Below, piece after piece: positions 11,098 through 23,200 of a DNA stretch of 64,000 nt. The DNA is from Ceratotherium simum simum (taxonomy: Eukaryota > Chordata > Mammalia > Perissodactyla > Rhinocerotidae): assembly GCF_000283155.1 (NCBI RefSeq), contig NW_004454180.1, positions 16,671,909-16,735,908 on the forward strand, written 5' to 3'. A model generated the notes under the pieces. The model had not been told where the DNA came from and made no database searches. It saw only the letters and a list, made by a program, of their open reading frames with translations. How positions within the stretch are numbered: position 1 is the stretch's first letter; the number at the start of each line of letters is the position of its first letter. The translations under genes were made by a program, and so were the position numbers.

Positions 11098-11960
11098 TTT
11101 TTTTCTTAACTGGAAAAATACCATTTTTAGTTGTGGTAAAATACATATAACATAAAATTTACCATCTTAGCCATTTTTAAGTGAGCAGTTCAAGGGCATT
11201 AAGTACCTTCACCTTGTTGTGCAACCAATTTCCAGAACTTTTTCATTTTGCACAACAGAAACTCTGTCCCCATGAAACACTTTCCATTCCCTTCCCCTAG
11301 CCCTTGGCATCCACCATTCTACTTTCTGTCTGTGGATTTGACTCCTCTAGGGACCTCATACACGTGGAATCACACAGCATTTGTGCTTTTGTGACTGGCT
11401 GATTTCACTGAGCGTTGTGTCCTCAAGCTGCATCCATGTTGCTGCATGTGTCAGAATTCCCTCCCTTTTTTTTGTGTGTGTGAGGAGATCAGCCCTGAGC
11501 TAACATCTGCCAATCTTCCTCTTTTTTTTTTTTTGCTGAGGAAGACTGGCCCAGAGCTAACATCCGTGCCCATCTTCCTCCACTTTACATGGGACGCCGC
11601 CACAGCGTGGCTTGACAAGCGGTGCATCGGTGCACGCCCGGGATCTGAACCTGCCAACCCTGGGCCACCAGGGTAGAGTGAGCACACTTAACCACTTGCG
11701 CCACCTGGCCGGCCCCTAGAATTCCCTCCCTTTTTAAGGCTGAGAGATGTTTCCTGGTGTGGCTAGACCACATTTTGTTTATCCATCCATCTGGCAGTGG
11801 ACACTTGGGTTGCTTCCACCTTTTGGCTGTTGTGAATAATGCTGCTGTGAACATGGGTGTGCAAATACCTGTTCAAGACTCTGCTTTCAATTCTTTTGGG
11901 TATATACCCTGAAGTGGAATTGCTGGATCATAGGGTAATTTTATGTTTAAGTTTGGGAAA
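11098..11960 (-). mobile_element. L1 LINE 3' end, antisense, split by an ERE
   Basis: Starts with 'tagttgtggtaaaatacatataacataaaatttaccatc' and runs through 'ttgtgcaaccaatttcc', 'catacacgtggaatcacacagc', 'ccacattttgtttatccatcc' and 'ttttgggtatataccctgaagtggaattgctgg'. All are reverse-complement L1 3'-end blocks. The reading is continuous across 11467-11718 once the SINE and one copy of its duplication are removed. Confidence 0.9.
11468..11717 (-). mobile_element. ERE SINE, minus strand, inserted in L1
   Basis: Reverse-complement ERE of the 'gggacgccgccacagcgtggc' form with two 'gagctaacatc' tail units. It is flanked by AGAATTCCCTCCCTTTTT at 11453-11470 and 11718-11735. The poly-T makes the exact 5' junction ambiguous by a few bases. 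It is younger than the L1 it interrupts. Confidence 0.95.
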
Positions 11961-14900
11961 CCGGGTTGGGATGGATTCAAGTGATCCTTCAAGTTCTGAT
12001 TGTATTTTTTTTCTTACAGTGCTTCCTTCCTGTAGTGTGTGCTCATTAGTATAAATGTTCAGATTTAATATTTAGAGGGGCAGGGAGTATTTGACTATTG
12101 TTCTTTGTACTGAATAGAAATTTTGGCAACAATGGCCAGCGTGATAAATAGCTCAGGGTGCCTGACAGCCTTTATTTCACAACAGGAATGCGTTAAGAAA
12201 TTTCCTTCTTTCAGGGTTAAGAAAACATGAGATTCTCATTGATTGCTCACCAATGTCTGCCCCACAGCACACATCTGAGGGAGTGACCACACTGGGTCCT
12301 GGAAACCTTCGGGGTCCTCAGGCCAGCATACTGTGAGCACACCGGGCACCTCGTATTTGATTATGGAGATTGCAATGAAAGGACTTGGGTTTGTTGTCAG
12401 AAATGCTTCCCAGAGGCAGAAATTTGGTAGGATACTGAGGTGTGCATCCTCCGAAACTGAGCCAGGGCTGGGGGCCACAAGATGAGATGCCACTATATCT
12501 CAGGCCGTCACCGTGAGCTGACGGGAGCGATTTCTAGAAATGTTCCCAGAAAGAAAGCAACTGTAGCTGGTGACACCCCTTTCTGCTTTGCTGGTGGGGG
12601 GAGCCCAAGGAGACGGTCCCAGGGAAAGGGTTGGGGCTGCTGAAGATGGGGTGACTGACCCACGGGTTGGCAGAGGCCAGCTGCCCACAGCCCCTGGCTG
12701 CACATGCAGCAGCCGGCGTCCCACAGAGCACGGCCAGAGCGTGACCGTGGCATGTGGCCTCCATGTGGGGCTGTTTGTGTCCAGGGCACTGAGGGGGGCA
12801 AAGGCCACCTGTGCTGTTAAGGAGCAGGCCAGCGTCACATGCTGTTGACAGCCCGTGTCCTGGGTTGCTGTGAGAGCAGAGCGAGGTGAAGTGTGTAGAA
12901 TACTTGGCAAGGTGCCCAGGACATGGCATCCTTTCCAGAGATGGCAGCAGGCATGAACATTCTCTGCATGTGAAAGCTTCTAGGTAGCCCAGTGGTGGGG
13001 CTGGCTGGGAGCAACCGGGGGAGCCAGACGTCCTTTTCAATGACCGCTTGACCTCTTAGCCGGTGGTGGGCAATTTGGAACCCTTCAGCAGGTCCAAATA
13101 GCACCAGCCCCGTGGAGACGGGGCGGGTGCCAGGGTGGTTTCCAGCAGGCCCCGCCTCTCTGGGGCCAGCCGCTGAGTCGGAGGTGGCCAGGTTCTGGTG
13201 CGTGTGTCTCTTCATGTTGTGCCCATATTTGCCCGCGCTGTTCCTGTGTGTATGTGTGTGTCTGTCATGTGTGCACAGGGTTTGCGTTTGCATGTATCTT
13301 TGTATGCTTGTGTTTGTGCATCTACGTCGTCTGTCTCAATCAGGGCTGGCTGGGGTGAAGAGGTTAGCGGAGGCCACAGGCCCCCCAGGTCCTTGGACAC
13401 AGCAGGGGAAGGTGGTGGGCCCATGGGGTCATGGTGGGGTGGATGACAGGGAGCAGGGTGTATGGCGGTCGGGCTGTGGGTGGAAGTTGGGGCGCTGCAG
13501 ATTGGTGAGGGCTGGTGTGCAGGACCAGGCCTCCCTCTGGGCCTTCCACTGCTGGTGGCAGGAGGAAGGGGAGCAGGGCGCCAGGGCCCGAGGGGACAAG
13601 GGGGCAGGGTCAGGCCCGCAGGACTTTGCGCCCTCCAGGAGCTCCTGGTCCAGCATCACCTGGAGTGGCCAGCAGAGGGAATGGGCCTGGATTTGACGCT
13701 CGGAATTCTCCAACCTCCGTATCTCACGTCAGGGGAGGCTGTGCAGAGGGATTCACCATTGGTTCCGGAAACAAACACATTCACGGGGGGATGATCATGG
13801 CTTCGAGAACTGTGTGTCCAGACAGCCCCGTTACCCCTCCCCCAAACTCGTCCTCAGGCGACTTCATGGGTGCCTTTCATTTCAGAGACCCGGAAATCTC
13901 ATTTAAAAGCTAAAACCTCCCTGAACCTCGAAACCAGAGATCCCTGCACCCATCACTTTTCTGGTATGCAAGTTCAACACCTGTGTCCAAGGGCTCGTAG
14001 GACTGTGGCTGACCTGAGCCGTCTTGGAGTTTCTGACTTCAGTTGGGAGGTGATAAGGAGCCCTTTAAAAGAAAGACTTAAAACGAATGTTCATAGACTT
14101 GCCTCCCAGGTAATTCCTGTTGGAATGTCGTCCACGTGGGAGGTGAGAAGCCCCACAAAGGCAGTGGTGGTAGGTGGGAGGCTCCTGCCCTCATCAGACC
14201 CTCTTCCCAAGGACAATGGCCTTCCACATTTTTCTTTCCATCCTCCCAGGAAAAAGTCTTCCTTCACTCCACCCGCCCGTGGTCACTCCCTCCTCCTTCT
14301 TTCTCGCTCCCCAGCCGGCCCTCCACTCGCCCAGTTTCTCGCCTCTCCGCTCCCTGGCGCCATCTTCTCAGTCTCCTTTGCTTGGATTCCTTCCTCCCTT
14401 GCACACACCTCTGCCCCAAACACATGTGGAGGCCTCCTTCCTCCCCACCTCGTGGAGGTCCAGTCACGCCGGGCCCTAAGGGAGACAGCCGGGGTCTGTG
14501 CAGCCTCCAGCCTGTGGCTTGGGCACCCTGGTCCGGAAGAAGCCTGCAGACCCTCCCAGGTGCTAACCGTGAGCCCAAGCTCCTCCGCTCAGAGAGATTG
14601 GTGCGTGCAGCCAAAGTGACGTCATGGGCTTCCTGGGCTAGGCCTTATGGGGTCTCAGCAGCCTGCATCTTTGTCCAGCGGTGCTTGCCTGCTACTGCCC
14701 AAGAACCAGACACAAAGCCCAACATGAGAGTGAGGCCGCTTGGACCCTCCAGTGTCGACCGAGCGGCCCTGGCTGACCCCACGTGGAGCAGGGGCAGCTG
14801 TCTAACCAAGCTCTCTGCCAGGTCCTGCACCCCAGCACCGTGAGCCACGGAGCCACGTTTTAGATGACTGAAACAGCAGCACGAAGGATCCACACTCAAG

Positions 14901-15134
14901 CATCAGTAGCCTGATCCTACCAGCCGCGGCCATACATGTGAACCGCCCATGGCACAACAGGTAGGCGACAGCCTGAGGGGCCCTGGTGAGAGGAGACATC
15001 AGCTAACGGAATTCATGTCTGTCCATCTCTGCTCTTGAACATAATCAAGGACAAGTCCTCACAAGTGAAACATCTCAAAATGCATCATGATGAGTTTGCT
15101 GCTTAGTGTATTCGTTTCGTCCAAGTTAGAGGTC
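11961..15134. other. Unique GC-rich sequence, no gene recognised
   Basis: 11990-12240 is AT-richer and resembles conserved non-coding DNA, with a strong acceptor-like TTTTTTTTCTTACAG ending near 12020. From 12500 the DNA is GC-rich, with long overlapping frames on both strands (for example 12534-13040 minus, 13870-14619 plus) and no recognisable protein. 13240-13330 is a degenerate TG-rich tract. A short L2/MIR-like fragment may lie at 12870-12930. Confidence 0.45.
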
Positions 15135-15310
15135 AAACCAGTCAGGGGCTGTGCTGGGTGTATCGTATTGACCCACTGTGAGTGATTACTGTTCTTCCCA
15201 TTTCACAGATGAGAAAACTGAGACTTAGGGCAACTAAGTTGTCCTTGAGTCTACACCGTCAGGAAGGAGAGAATTGTGCTCAAATTCCTAACTCTGGGCA
15301 TGCAGCATGC
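15135..15310 (+). mobile_element. MIR SINE
   Basis: Contains the MIR core 'cccatttcacagatgagaaaactgagactta' followed by 'gcaactaagttgtcc' and 'ctcaaattcctaactctg'. That is the normal plus-strand order of this mammal-wide tRNA-derived SINE. Confidence 0.85.
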
Positions 15311-16366
15311 GTCTTACCTCTCAGGCATTCAGGGCCTCCCCACGTAATTTGCAGATAGTCTGTTTCAAAAGAACTGTTGGTTCTGCTGCCTTAGATTGTT
15401 CTCTAAACCTACCCACGTGTTGATGAGCAGGCTTCTCCTGGACTGAAACTGTGAATGTGAGCAGTTCTCCTTTGTCATGCGTAGGTTTCTCTCTTGCTTT
15501 GCTTGAAGGGCTTCCATGCTGAGGAGCACAGGCCTAACGAGACTGTGGACTCGGCTTTGTGGAGCAGAGATCCGTTCTCTGGAATCACTGTTCTGTGTTA
15601 AAGGACTGTGGCTAATGTGGCAGGTGTTATAGCAAGTCTACCTGGGGCTCAGTTCTGGGGCTCCATAAGTGTTCCGCAGGGAAGGGAGGTTCGGTTTGTT
15701 GGAGAAGGCATCCTTGTCAACAGAGGATGAGTTGGGGGCCCACGCAGAGCTGACAGAGGAAGGTCCTCGGGCCTGGCTGCTCTTTTAGCTGACCCAACCC
15801 CGGTGCTCAGTCTGGAGACGCAGGTCCTCACCAAATTACCTCGAGGCCCCCTTCCCAGTCGGCACAACCCGAGCATTGGCCCAGATGCCCTTATGTCACG
15901 CTTCCACCCCTGTCTCCTTCCTATTGTGCCAGCATGGATGACTCCAGTTCTTTGGAGAGCTTTCGTTCTGATTTCTCCTTTTATTTTTAAAACAGACATG
16001 GATGAGTTGACCAGGTGGTTCATTCACCTCTGCTGTTCTCCTTTTCTGGATGTCATGGTGTCGGACTGGCTGGGCTGAGCAGCCATAGGTATAACGTCAT
16101 TGACATTCGTGCTCAAACCTTTATTGGGTGAGAAAACACAGCCATGCAGGGCTCTGTCCCATCGGACACAGGAGTCACAGGAAAGACTTGTGAGTGGCTG
16201 CTTCAGTGGCAGGTCAACCTGGGAGGCCGAGGAAGGGAGTGAGGGCTGATGCAGGCCAGGCTGGGCTCTGGGACAAAGGGAAATAAGGTTTCAAGATCCC
16301 ACTTCTGAAACCAGTGGTTCAGGTGGGGGTGATTTAAATCCTGTCTGGGGGCTTGCTATTTGCCAG
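15311..16366. other. Unique sequence, no gene recognised
   Basis: No repeat signature. The opposite-strand frames at 15649-16023 and 15803-16078 overlap and show no known motif. Confidence 0.5.
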
Positions 16367-16370
16367 AGGC

Positions 16371-16499
16371 ATGAGCGCCCTTGGGGAAACGGCTTCCAAA
16401 GGGCGGATGGAGTCCCCGGTGATCGGCTGGAAGAAGATCCACACCCGCGGTACGGAGCACAGTGTCTATGAGATCACTCCAGCAGATCCAAGGAACCAG
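16371..16499 (+). CDS. Candidate short coding exon (unassigned)
   Basis: A 43-codon frame starts at an ATG five bases after an acceptor-like TTGCTATTTGCCAG (ends 16366). It runs through AACCAG, followed by GT at 16500-16501. It reads MSALGETASKGR... and contains the block SPVIGWKKIHTRGTEHSVYE. I count 31 of 43 codons ending in G or C. The amino-acid mix (charged, with W, Y and H) looks protein-like, unlike the Pro/Ser/Arg-rich chance frames elsewhere. The donor GTCTGA is weak, and read through it makes a stop two codons later, so this could also be a terminal coding segment. I do not recognise the family. No neighbouring exon was found, so the gene remains hypothetical. Confidence 0.28.
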
Positions 16500-16904
16500 G
16501 TCTGAGCCACGCTTGCTCCAGAAGGAAAGTGGTTGCTATAAAGATACATGTGGATTCCTTCCCACCTTCTTCGGGGATCCTGGAGTCCAGGTCCTGGAAA
16601 TCTCTATTTCTTAGAGACCCTATCTGCTTCATTTCCACCATCCACACTGCTTGGGCCTGTGTTCTTCCTCAAGATGCTGGCTTCCACCTGACCCCCATCC
16701 CGCCCCCTTGGCCTGCCCTCTGCTCCCAAGGGGAGCCCACATGGATGGGGGACTCGCCTCTGCTGCAAGATCCCCATAGCTGCACGCACCCAGGAAGGGA
16801 GAGCATCCAGGTCTCAGGGGACCCTCATTCAGTGTCTGAGCTCCAGCCTGAGCTGCTTGCTGGGAGCTGGTCAGCAGAAGAGCAGCCCTCAGATGGTCTG
16901 GGGA

Positions 16905-17010
16905 AAGGTTGGGGTCCTGAGCTATGGGTTCAAGTCTTGCCTCTTCTTAACCTCTTTAACACTCAGTCTAGCCGCAGGCACAAGAAGAAGAATAGTCATG
17001 TCTTCCCATG
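16905..17010 (+). mobile_element. MIR SINE fragment
   Basis: 'gggttcaagtcttgcctcttcttaacc' followed by 'ctctttaacactcagtctagccgcaggcacaagaagaagaatag' fits a diverged 3' half of MIR, in the 'cctcagtttcctcatctgtaaaatggg' region. Confidence 0.5.
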
Positions 17011-18560
17011 GGGACTCACAGGGAAAGCGTGCTCCCCCAGGGCTGGCACTTAAAAGGGTCCTGTCCTGAGAGCACCATTATGCTCATGCTCCAGCCCGCA
17101 CGGTGGGGCATCTTTCAGGTCAATACTGTCAAGTTCCTCTCTTCTTCCTTCCCCCTCCTATCAGGCATGGAGAACCACTTAGAATGCAACCGCTTATACT
17201 CACCTAACTATGGTTCATTTCCGTCATCATTGTCTGGGTGTTGTGGTTTCACAGAACTCCAGCCGCTTCTGAGCTGCTCCTCAGCAAAGCGTGGGGCCGA
17301 CCGCTTTCCCAACCCCTCAGAAGGCTGTGCTCAGGTCTTCACACTCTGAGAGCTCACCCTGAGCCTGGGGAGAGCAGCCCTCGACTGTGGCCTGCGTGGG
17401 ACCACACCCCACACCCGGTGGTATGGCCCCCTCTCTGGTCTTCCCAACAGCCTCTTGGTCACCCAGACAATGTCTCTTGATTGCTATAGCTTTCTCAGGG
17501 TTTCTGGAACTGATCCAATCATAAAGCTGCAATCAGATGGAGCAGAAGGCCTTGCAGGTCTCTCCTAGCCCTTCAAAGACAGACAGTCTGCCTGTACCTG
17601 AGGATGATTCTGTCCCTGGACCAGTCACAGAGATGAGGTTCTGTCCCCAGGAGTGCACGCCCCTCCTTAGAGCGGGAGAGTAGTTAGTAAATCCAGCTGC
17701 ATTTTGTTCTAGAAACCCAGCTGGAACATGCCCACAGAGAGCCGCCTTCTCTCAGCTGACACAAGCATAGGAGAGGGCTGACATGGCGCCCAGCTGAGAG
17801 CCCCAAAGCTTGGCTCCGGACGAGAGAGGGCGGGTCGGCAGCCTCCCCAGGATGCAGGCTGTTCTGGAGCCTTGGCTGTGTCTGAGCCTCTCAGGAAGCT
17901 GCTGAGTCTAAAGCCGGCTCCTCCATCAACAAGACAGCTCCATGTGGGGCCTGAGGATGCGTGGCCAAGCCAACCAGCTGCTCCCTGGGCACCATGGGTA
18001 GACACCTGGACCCTCCACTCATGCACACAGTCCCCCAGCACTCGCCTGGCATCAGCACTGCATGCAGAGGCGATTTCTGGGGAACGTCCTGAGCCAAATC
18101 TGAGCCCCAGAGGCCCTCCCTCTCTTCTCGGGCCCTGTGGAAGTGAATTAGGCACCTGGAGATGTTAGGAAAAATAGAAATTGGCCTAAGCGTACCGTAT
18201 GATTTTGGGCAACTCATGCCCTGGATGCGAGTTCCACACGTGGGACTTACAGAGACAGAATTGAGCCCAGTGCCCCCAGGCCGTGCTCAACATGCAGATG
18301 GTCATCATGGTGTCAGTTTGTCCTTCTGCTTTCAAGGTTAGAATCAACCTGCGGGCGACATGGAAAACGTCCCCTGGCTTCCAGCAGACATGACGTCGTC
18401 AGTCATGACAACAGGAGAGGAGGCAGCAAGGCAGGGGCGGGAAGCAGGGAGGCTCCTGGGGCCCACCTCCTCATTTCACGGAGTGAGGGTCAAGGGACTC
18501 GGGAAGAAAGACCGAGACAGGGAAATTTAAGCTTAGCAGTTGCTTTAAAAAGAACAAAAA
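17011..18560. other. Unique GC-rich sequence, no gene recognised
   Basis: No repeat or protein family is recognised. The frames at 17709-18155 (minus) and 17872-18168 (plus) are antisense to each other and motif-free. Confidence 0.5.
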
Positions 18561-18905
18561 TAGGGGCCGGCCCCGTGGCCTGGCGGTTAAGTGCGCGCGC
18601 TCCGCTACTGGCGGCCCGGGTTCGGATCCCAGGTGCGCACTGATGCACCGCTTCTCCGGCCATGCTGAGGCCGCGTCCCACATACAGTAACTAGAAGGAT
18701 GTGCAACCATGACGTACAACTATCTACTGGGTCTTTGGGGAAAAAAAAGAGGAGGATTGGCAATAGATGTTAGCTCAGAGCCGGTCTTCCTCAGCAAAAA
18801 GAGGAGGATTAGCATGGATGTTAGCTCAGGGCTGATCTTCCTCACCAAAAAAAAAAAAAAAAAAAAGAAGTTCAATTAAAGTACAACTCAATGGTTAAAA
18901 AAAAA
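18561..18905 (+). mobile_element. ERE SINE with extra 3' segment, plus strand
   Basis: Head GGGGCCGGCCCCGTGGCCTGG, B-box GGTTCGGATCC, 'ctactgggtctttgg' and two 'ttagctcag' tail units, then an A-run at about 18846-18866. About 30 non-SINE bases ('gaagttcaattaaagtac...') and a second A-run follow. The 15-bp duplication TAAAAAGAACAAAAA flanks the whole unit at 18546-18560 and 18906-18920. The extra segment therefore entered with the SINE. Confidence 0.93.
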
Positions 18906-18920
18906 TAAAAAGAACAAAAA

Positions 18921-19059
18921 CAACAAAGTCCATTAATACTTAAGAATAAAGGTTGTGAGCTAAACCATCATCACTCAGAGTCATAACATCGTAACTGATG
19001 ATGTGTACCCGTCTTTGATGTATGTTATATTCAATGAATAGTAAATACACATACTCAAT
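18921..19059. other. AT-rich unique spacer
   Basis: No gene or repeat recognised. Confidence 0.5.
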
Positions 19060-19145
19060 AAGTAAATAATGTAATAATAATGATAATAACAGAGGGCGTG
19101 TGTAAGCTGCCCCGTACGGGCAGGCGCTGAGTGATTTTGCCTTCG
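19060..19145 (+). mobile_element. MIR-like SINE 5' part
   Basis: 'aataataatgataataacagagggcgtg' followed by 'cgggcaggcgctgagtgattttg' resembles the start of MIR (ataacagctaacatttattgag...ccaggcactg...gctttac). Strongly diverged. Confidence 0.45.
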
Positions 19146-19149
19146 TCAC

Positions 19150-19480
19150 TTCCTACTGGTCTTCTGGGATGTGCCCTTGGCTTTAGGTGTTGCCTCCACC
19201 TGGAATATTCCTCTCCTCATTTTCACGTGGCTGACTCTTTCCTGCCGTTCAGCTCTCAGCCCACTCTCAGCCACACGCTCTGTCTTACATTCCTTCTCCT
19301 CACCCATCCAAGCTGAGCAAGTTTCTCGTCAACCCTTTGAGGCGGCTCTCAGTTCCCCTGGAACGCTGGCCGCTCCATGACGGCAGGGGTCTATCTGCCT
19401 CTTCCCTTCTGTTTCTCCAGAGCCTGGGACGGTGCCCGGCACATAGTCTGTATAATCCAAAGTCTTTCCCATGGCTTCAT
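19150..19480 (+). mobile_element. L2 LINE 3' end, sense
   Basis: 'ttgcctccacctggaatattcctctcctc' and 'cagctctcagcccactctcagcc' are followed by 'catgacggcaggggtctatctgcctc' and 'gcctgggacggtgcccggcacatagtctgtat'. These match the L2 3' region in order. Its open frames in two phases are not genes. Confidence 0.72.
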
Positions 19481-20129
19481 TCATGTCCGTCCTCTGCGTA
19501 TGCCCGCGGCCTCGTCTCTCTCCGTTCGTCTCCTCCTGGGCTGTGTTGGGCTGTGCTGAACTAGCTCACGGTTCCTGACACACCAATCCTGGCCCCTCTT
19601 CAAGCCTGCCAGCCTGGGGTGGTCTCACCCGGCCTCCTTACCCAATAGGCTCCTCCTCCACCTGACGGTTTTAGCACAGACACCACTGCTTCTGACCCAG
19701 ACAGTGTCAGACCCATCCTGGAATGTCACACAGTGCTCGAGGGACACCAGGGTAGACGCACAGGTCCCTTCCTCCTGGATCCTGGACGAGCTGTGCCTGG
19801 GCCAAGTGCTGCTGGACACAGTGGGTCTGCTCTCCGGGGCAGCCGACCGGCCCTGTTGCTCCCCAGTTTTATAGGGCAGGTGGCAGAGCAGCTTTGCCAG
19901 GACGGTAAAAGAGCCTGAGTTTCCACAGCCAGTGGTCTGAGCGCAGGTGTCGGTTTTCTTGGGGGAGGTTGAGGCGCCCAGGGGAGGAGGAGCCAGACAT
20001 CCCATCTCCAAGCAGCCTGGAGAGGGCTGCTGGGGTCATTCATTAGGCAACCTGCCTGGTGTCATCCTTCCTGTAGCAATTGTCACACTGTATGGAAATT
20101 GGGTGTTTCCTTGTCTCTCCGAGTAGTCT
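19481..20129. other. Unique GC-rich sequence
   Basis: No repeat recognised. A 128-codon minus-strand frame at 19625-20011 has no known motif. Confidence 0.5.
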
Positions 20130-20240
20130 GAAAGATTTTCGAGGCTGGGGACTCTGTCTTATTGACCGTTATATCTCAAGCACCAACCAAGTCTTGGGCA
20201 CTTTGCCTCCTTTGAAGGAGTCCGTGAATGAGAGAGGTAC
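20130..20240 (+). mobile_element. L2 LINE 3'-end fragment, sense
   Basis: 'gaggctggggactctgtcttattgaccgttatatctcaagc' then 'cttgggcacttt' and 'gtgaatgagagag' follow the L2 terminal pattern (gggcagggactttgtct...ccccagc...tgaatgaatg). Confidence 0.65.
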
Positions 20241-23200
20241 TCTGAGTTGACACTGGGGGGGGAGCTGTCTGTCCAAGTCACTTCACAGGCCCCTCCTATC
20301 CACACGTGTTGACTGTCCGAGCCTGTAAAGGACACCCTAGTGGTCTGGAACCTCCCCAAGAGTCAAAGGAGAGAGTCCCCAAGCTGGTGGGGCTCCTCCA
20401 TACTATCAGGGTGGAGAATCACGTTCCTCTCACTCCTAACTCTCACGCGTATGAGAGTGTGTGTGTGCGTCTCGTTCTACACCGGCCATGATCACAGACA
20501 AGAGGAAGACGCTTGCCTTGGAACTTGAAGCTCAACCGGGTCAGGAGGGCGACCACCCCGAGCGTGGTCTCCGAAGGCACAAAGGGAGTAGAAAACGTTG
20601 GCCTGTGTAACACAACAAGCCTCCCTCCTGAATGAGTTTAACTCTCCTCAACGTTCTGCATTTGAGGGAGCAGGCTTCTGCCTTTCCAGACGTCTGCTGG
20701 ATGAGTGGTGAAGCCATGGCAACAGGGGCCTGTTGATTTGAGAGTGGCAGCGGCAGGATTCTGAGTGGTCCCTCCCTGATTGTCGTCAAAGCTCCAGTGG
20801 CCCTCCTTCCCTTCCCCCTGGGCAGAGCGGAGCACCACACCCGAAGCGCTGTAGGACAGGGTCGCTCTGACCTCCCAGGGCTCTTTCTTGACCCTGCTGT
20901 AAACCGGAGACTCCCTGAGCTGCTAACAGACAGTCCCGGGCTCCTCCTGGAGAAAGAGAGGGGGATCTGGAGTGAGCCTTGAGATCTGAACGGTGAGGAC
21001 GCCAGGGCGTTCCTCGACAGGGCAGGGTCACCTGACAGACAGGGACACAGCCAACTTCCTCTAGAGTCAGGATTAAAACAGATGTTTGACTTTGTTCTGT
21101 CTTGAGAAAAAATGAATTGAATATACTTTAAATTGTGTTTAGTGGGAAAAATACTAAGTTAAAAACAATGACTTAAACTTCAATTGAATTTTTTAAAAAG
21201 TGTATAATTGCTTCATGAACTCACCTGCTTTTGAACTGAAAACTCAGTACAGTTTTTAGAAATGAATGTCATTGTGCTGGAATCCTAGAAGAGGCTCTTC
21301 TCCTCACTCAGAACTCCTGGCATCACGGTCAGACGGGCTCCCACTGAAAATGCGCTGATTTTCTCCATGTGGATCTTAGCACAAACCTGCCAGAACCACC
21401 TTACACCCACTATTTTTCATGGGATAGATATGTGTTATTCATTACAAAAATGTGGATGAGATCATGTTGCCAAGTAATGGGTTCTCTCCCTGAAGGCCTC
21501 TGATCAGGTGGCAATGACTCAAGTTCTGCTCCATGTGATTTATTAGATGTCGAAATAGCTGAGGTGGAGACGCGTCACAGGATGTCAAAATACATCTCGA
21601 ACTGTGCGTGAGGTCCTGCCTGGCCACATGCGTGCACACGTCCTGTTGGACTCAAGGCACAGAGAGTGGTTCTGCCGGAAACTTCTCTTAGTCCCAGGTA
21701 TTTGAAAGGGCAGGTGACCAGATGTGTTATAGAGATTGGTGACACTCCATCGAGGTCTTTGTGAAAAGTGTCCTACAGGAAGATTGGCATCGTATTTAAA
21801 CAGCACAGGAACACAATTCTCTCTTGTCCAAGAGTTAGACCCATGCATCTTCTTCAAATCAACTCTGGTGGGGATGGGAATCTGCTGAGAGAATCAACTG
21901 TTCTCTCCATCTCACCTCTGAGAACAGCGAGGGTCTTCTTTTTCCTTTACCTTCTGCTCCCAGCTTCTCCAAGATGTCCAGGCCTTCCTTCTACAACCTG
22001 GACGTCGGGAGTCAGAGAAGCCGAGCACGAGGTCCAGCCTGGAGTAGGTGCTCATGGGCTTTTCATCTCAACACTCGACATTCAGTCAGTTACAGCCTCT
22101 TTCTCTAGCCGTGGAAGACCCGTGGAGCCTGCACATGCCCTGGGGAATTTTCTGGCCCACGTTTTCGATTTATGAGTGGGGAAAGCGCCCCCGAGAGGGT
22201 TGATGTATACATTTACTGAATCGGGAAGGGAAATGAGAAATTGAACATTTTAAGAGTGGATCACTTAAATGTCACGTCTCTTGGAAAATTCAAGAGTAAG
22301 TTTATTTACCCTAAAAGGAACAGATATGTCTATGATAGGATTACTTTTTTGAAAACTAATTGACGTTTATGTTTCTGCTGCTGGGTCCCCCCGGAAGTGA
22401 ACGAAAGGTGATCTGTCTTCCTCAATTGAGGGGCGGGGAGACCATGTGCCCTGCTCTCTAGGCTCCCTTTCTCAAGGAGCAACTAACAGTTTATGGTGCT
22501 TTAGGGCCGAACAGCAGGGGAAGCTGCCAGGATCCCGGGAAAAGATCCCAACAGGGTTTGTTAGAGGGGGCGCTGGGAGGCGGGCTGGCTTGGCTGGATG
22601 GGGTAGTACTGCCGCTTTAAAGGGAAATGGCCTGAGCCTTCTGGACGTGAGGACAGTGTTAGCATGGGCAACCCGAGGGTCGGGAAAGAAGCCACAGGTG
22701 GGATTAATGTGGGCCTTCCCACTCGATAAGTGCTGGCCAGAAGTCAGATCTGGTTCACTTTAGAAACACAAAGTATTTCTTTCGTGTCAAGGTCAGTGGC
22801 CTGTTTGGGTTTTTCATCCAATAAATGCATTAAACTGTGTCCTACAGCCAAACTATATAGCTGATTGGAAATGACTGACGCTCTCTAGGGGAAGGGCAGG
22901 AGCGGGAGGGGCGGCCTGCATCCTTGCTTCCCTTCTGTCCCCAGGAAAGAGCCCGGAGTTATTCCCCTGGGCTGGGCCCGCTGAGGTGCGGTTCTGAGCC
23001 GTGCTTGCTGCTGGGGGGGGTGGCCCGTGAGAAGGATGACTCTACTGGGAGCCACGCTCCTTTTCTCTTCCTTTCCTTCTGTCTTCCCGATGGGAGGAGA
23101 GCTCTGTGGCCTGGTGCTGCAGTAGCCTGGGTGGCACAGGAGGTGGGGATGGCAGCCTTAGCTTTCAGGGACTGAAGCAGAAGTCTGGGTCGCTGGTGGT

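Noticed and set aside
13870..14843. 249- and 235-codon plus frames
   Set aside because: Two phases of the same GC-rich segment are open at once, with Pro/Ser/Arg-biased composition and no recognisable domain.
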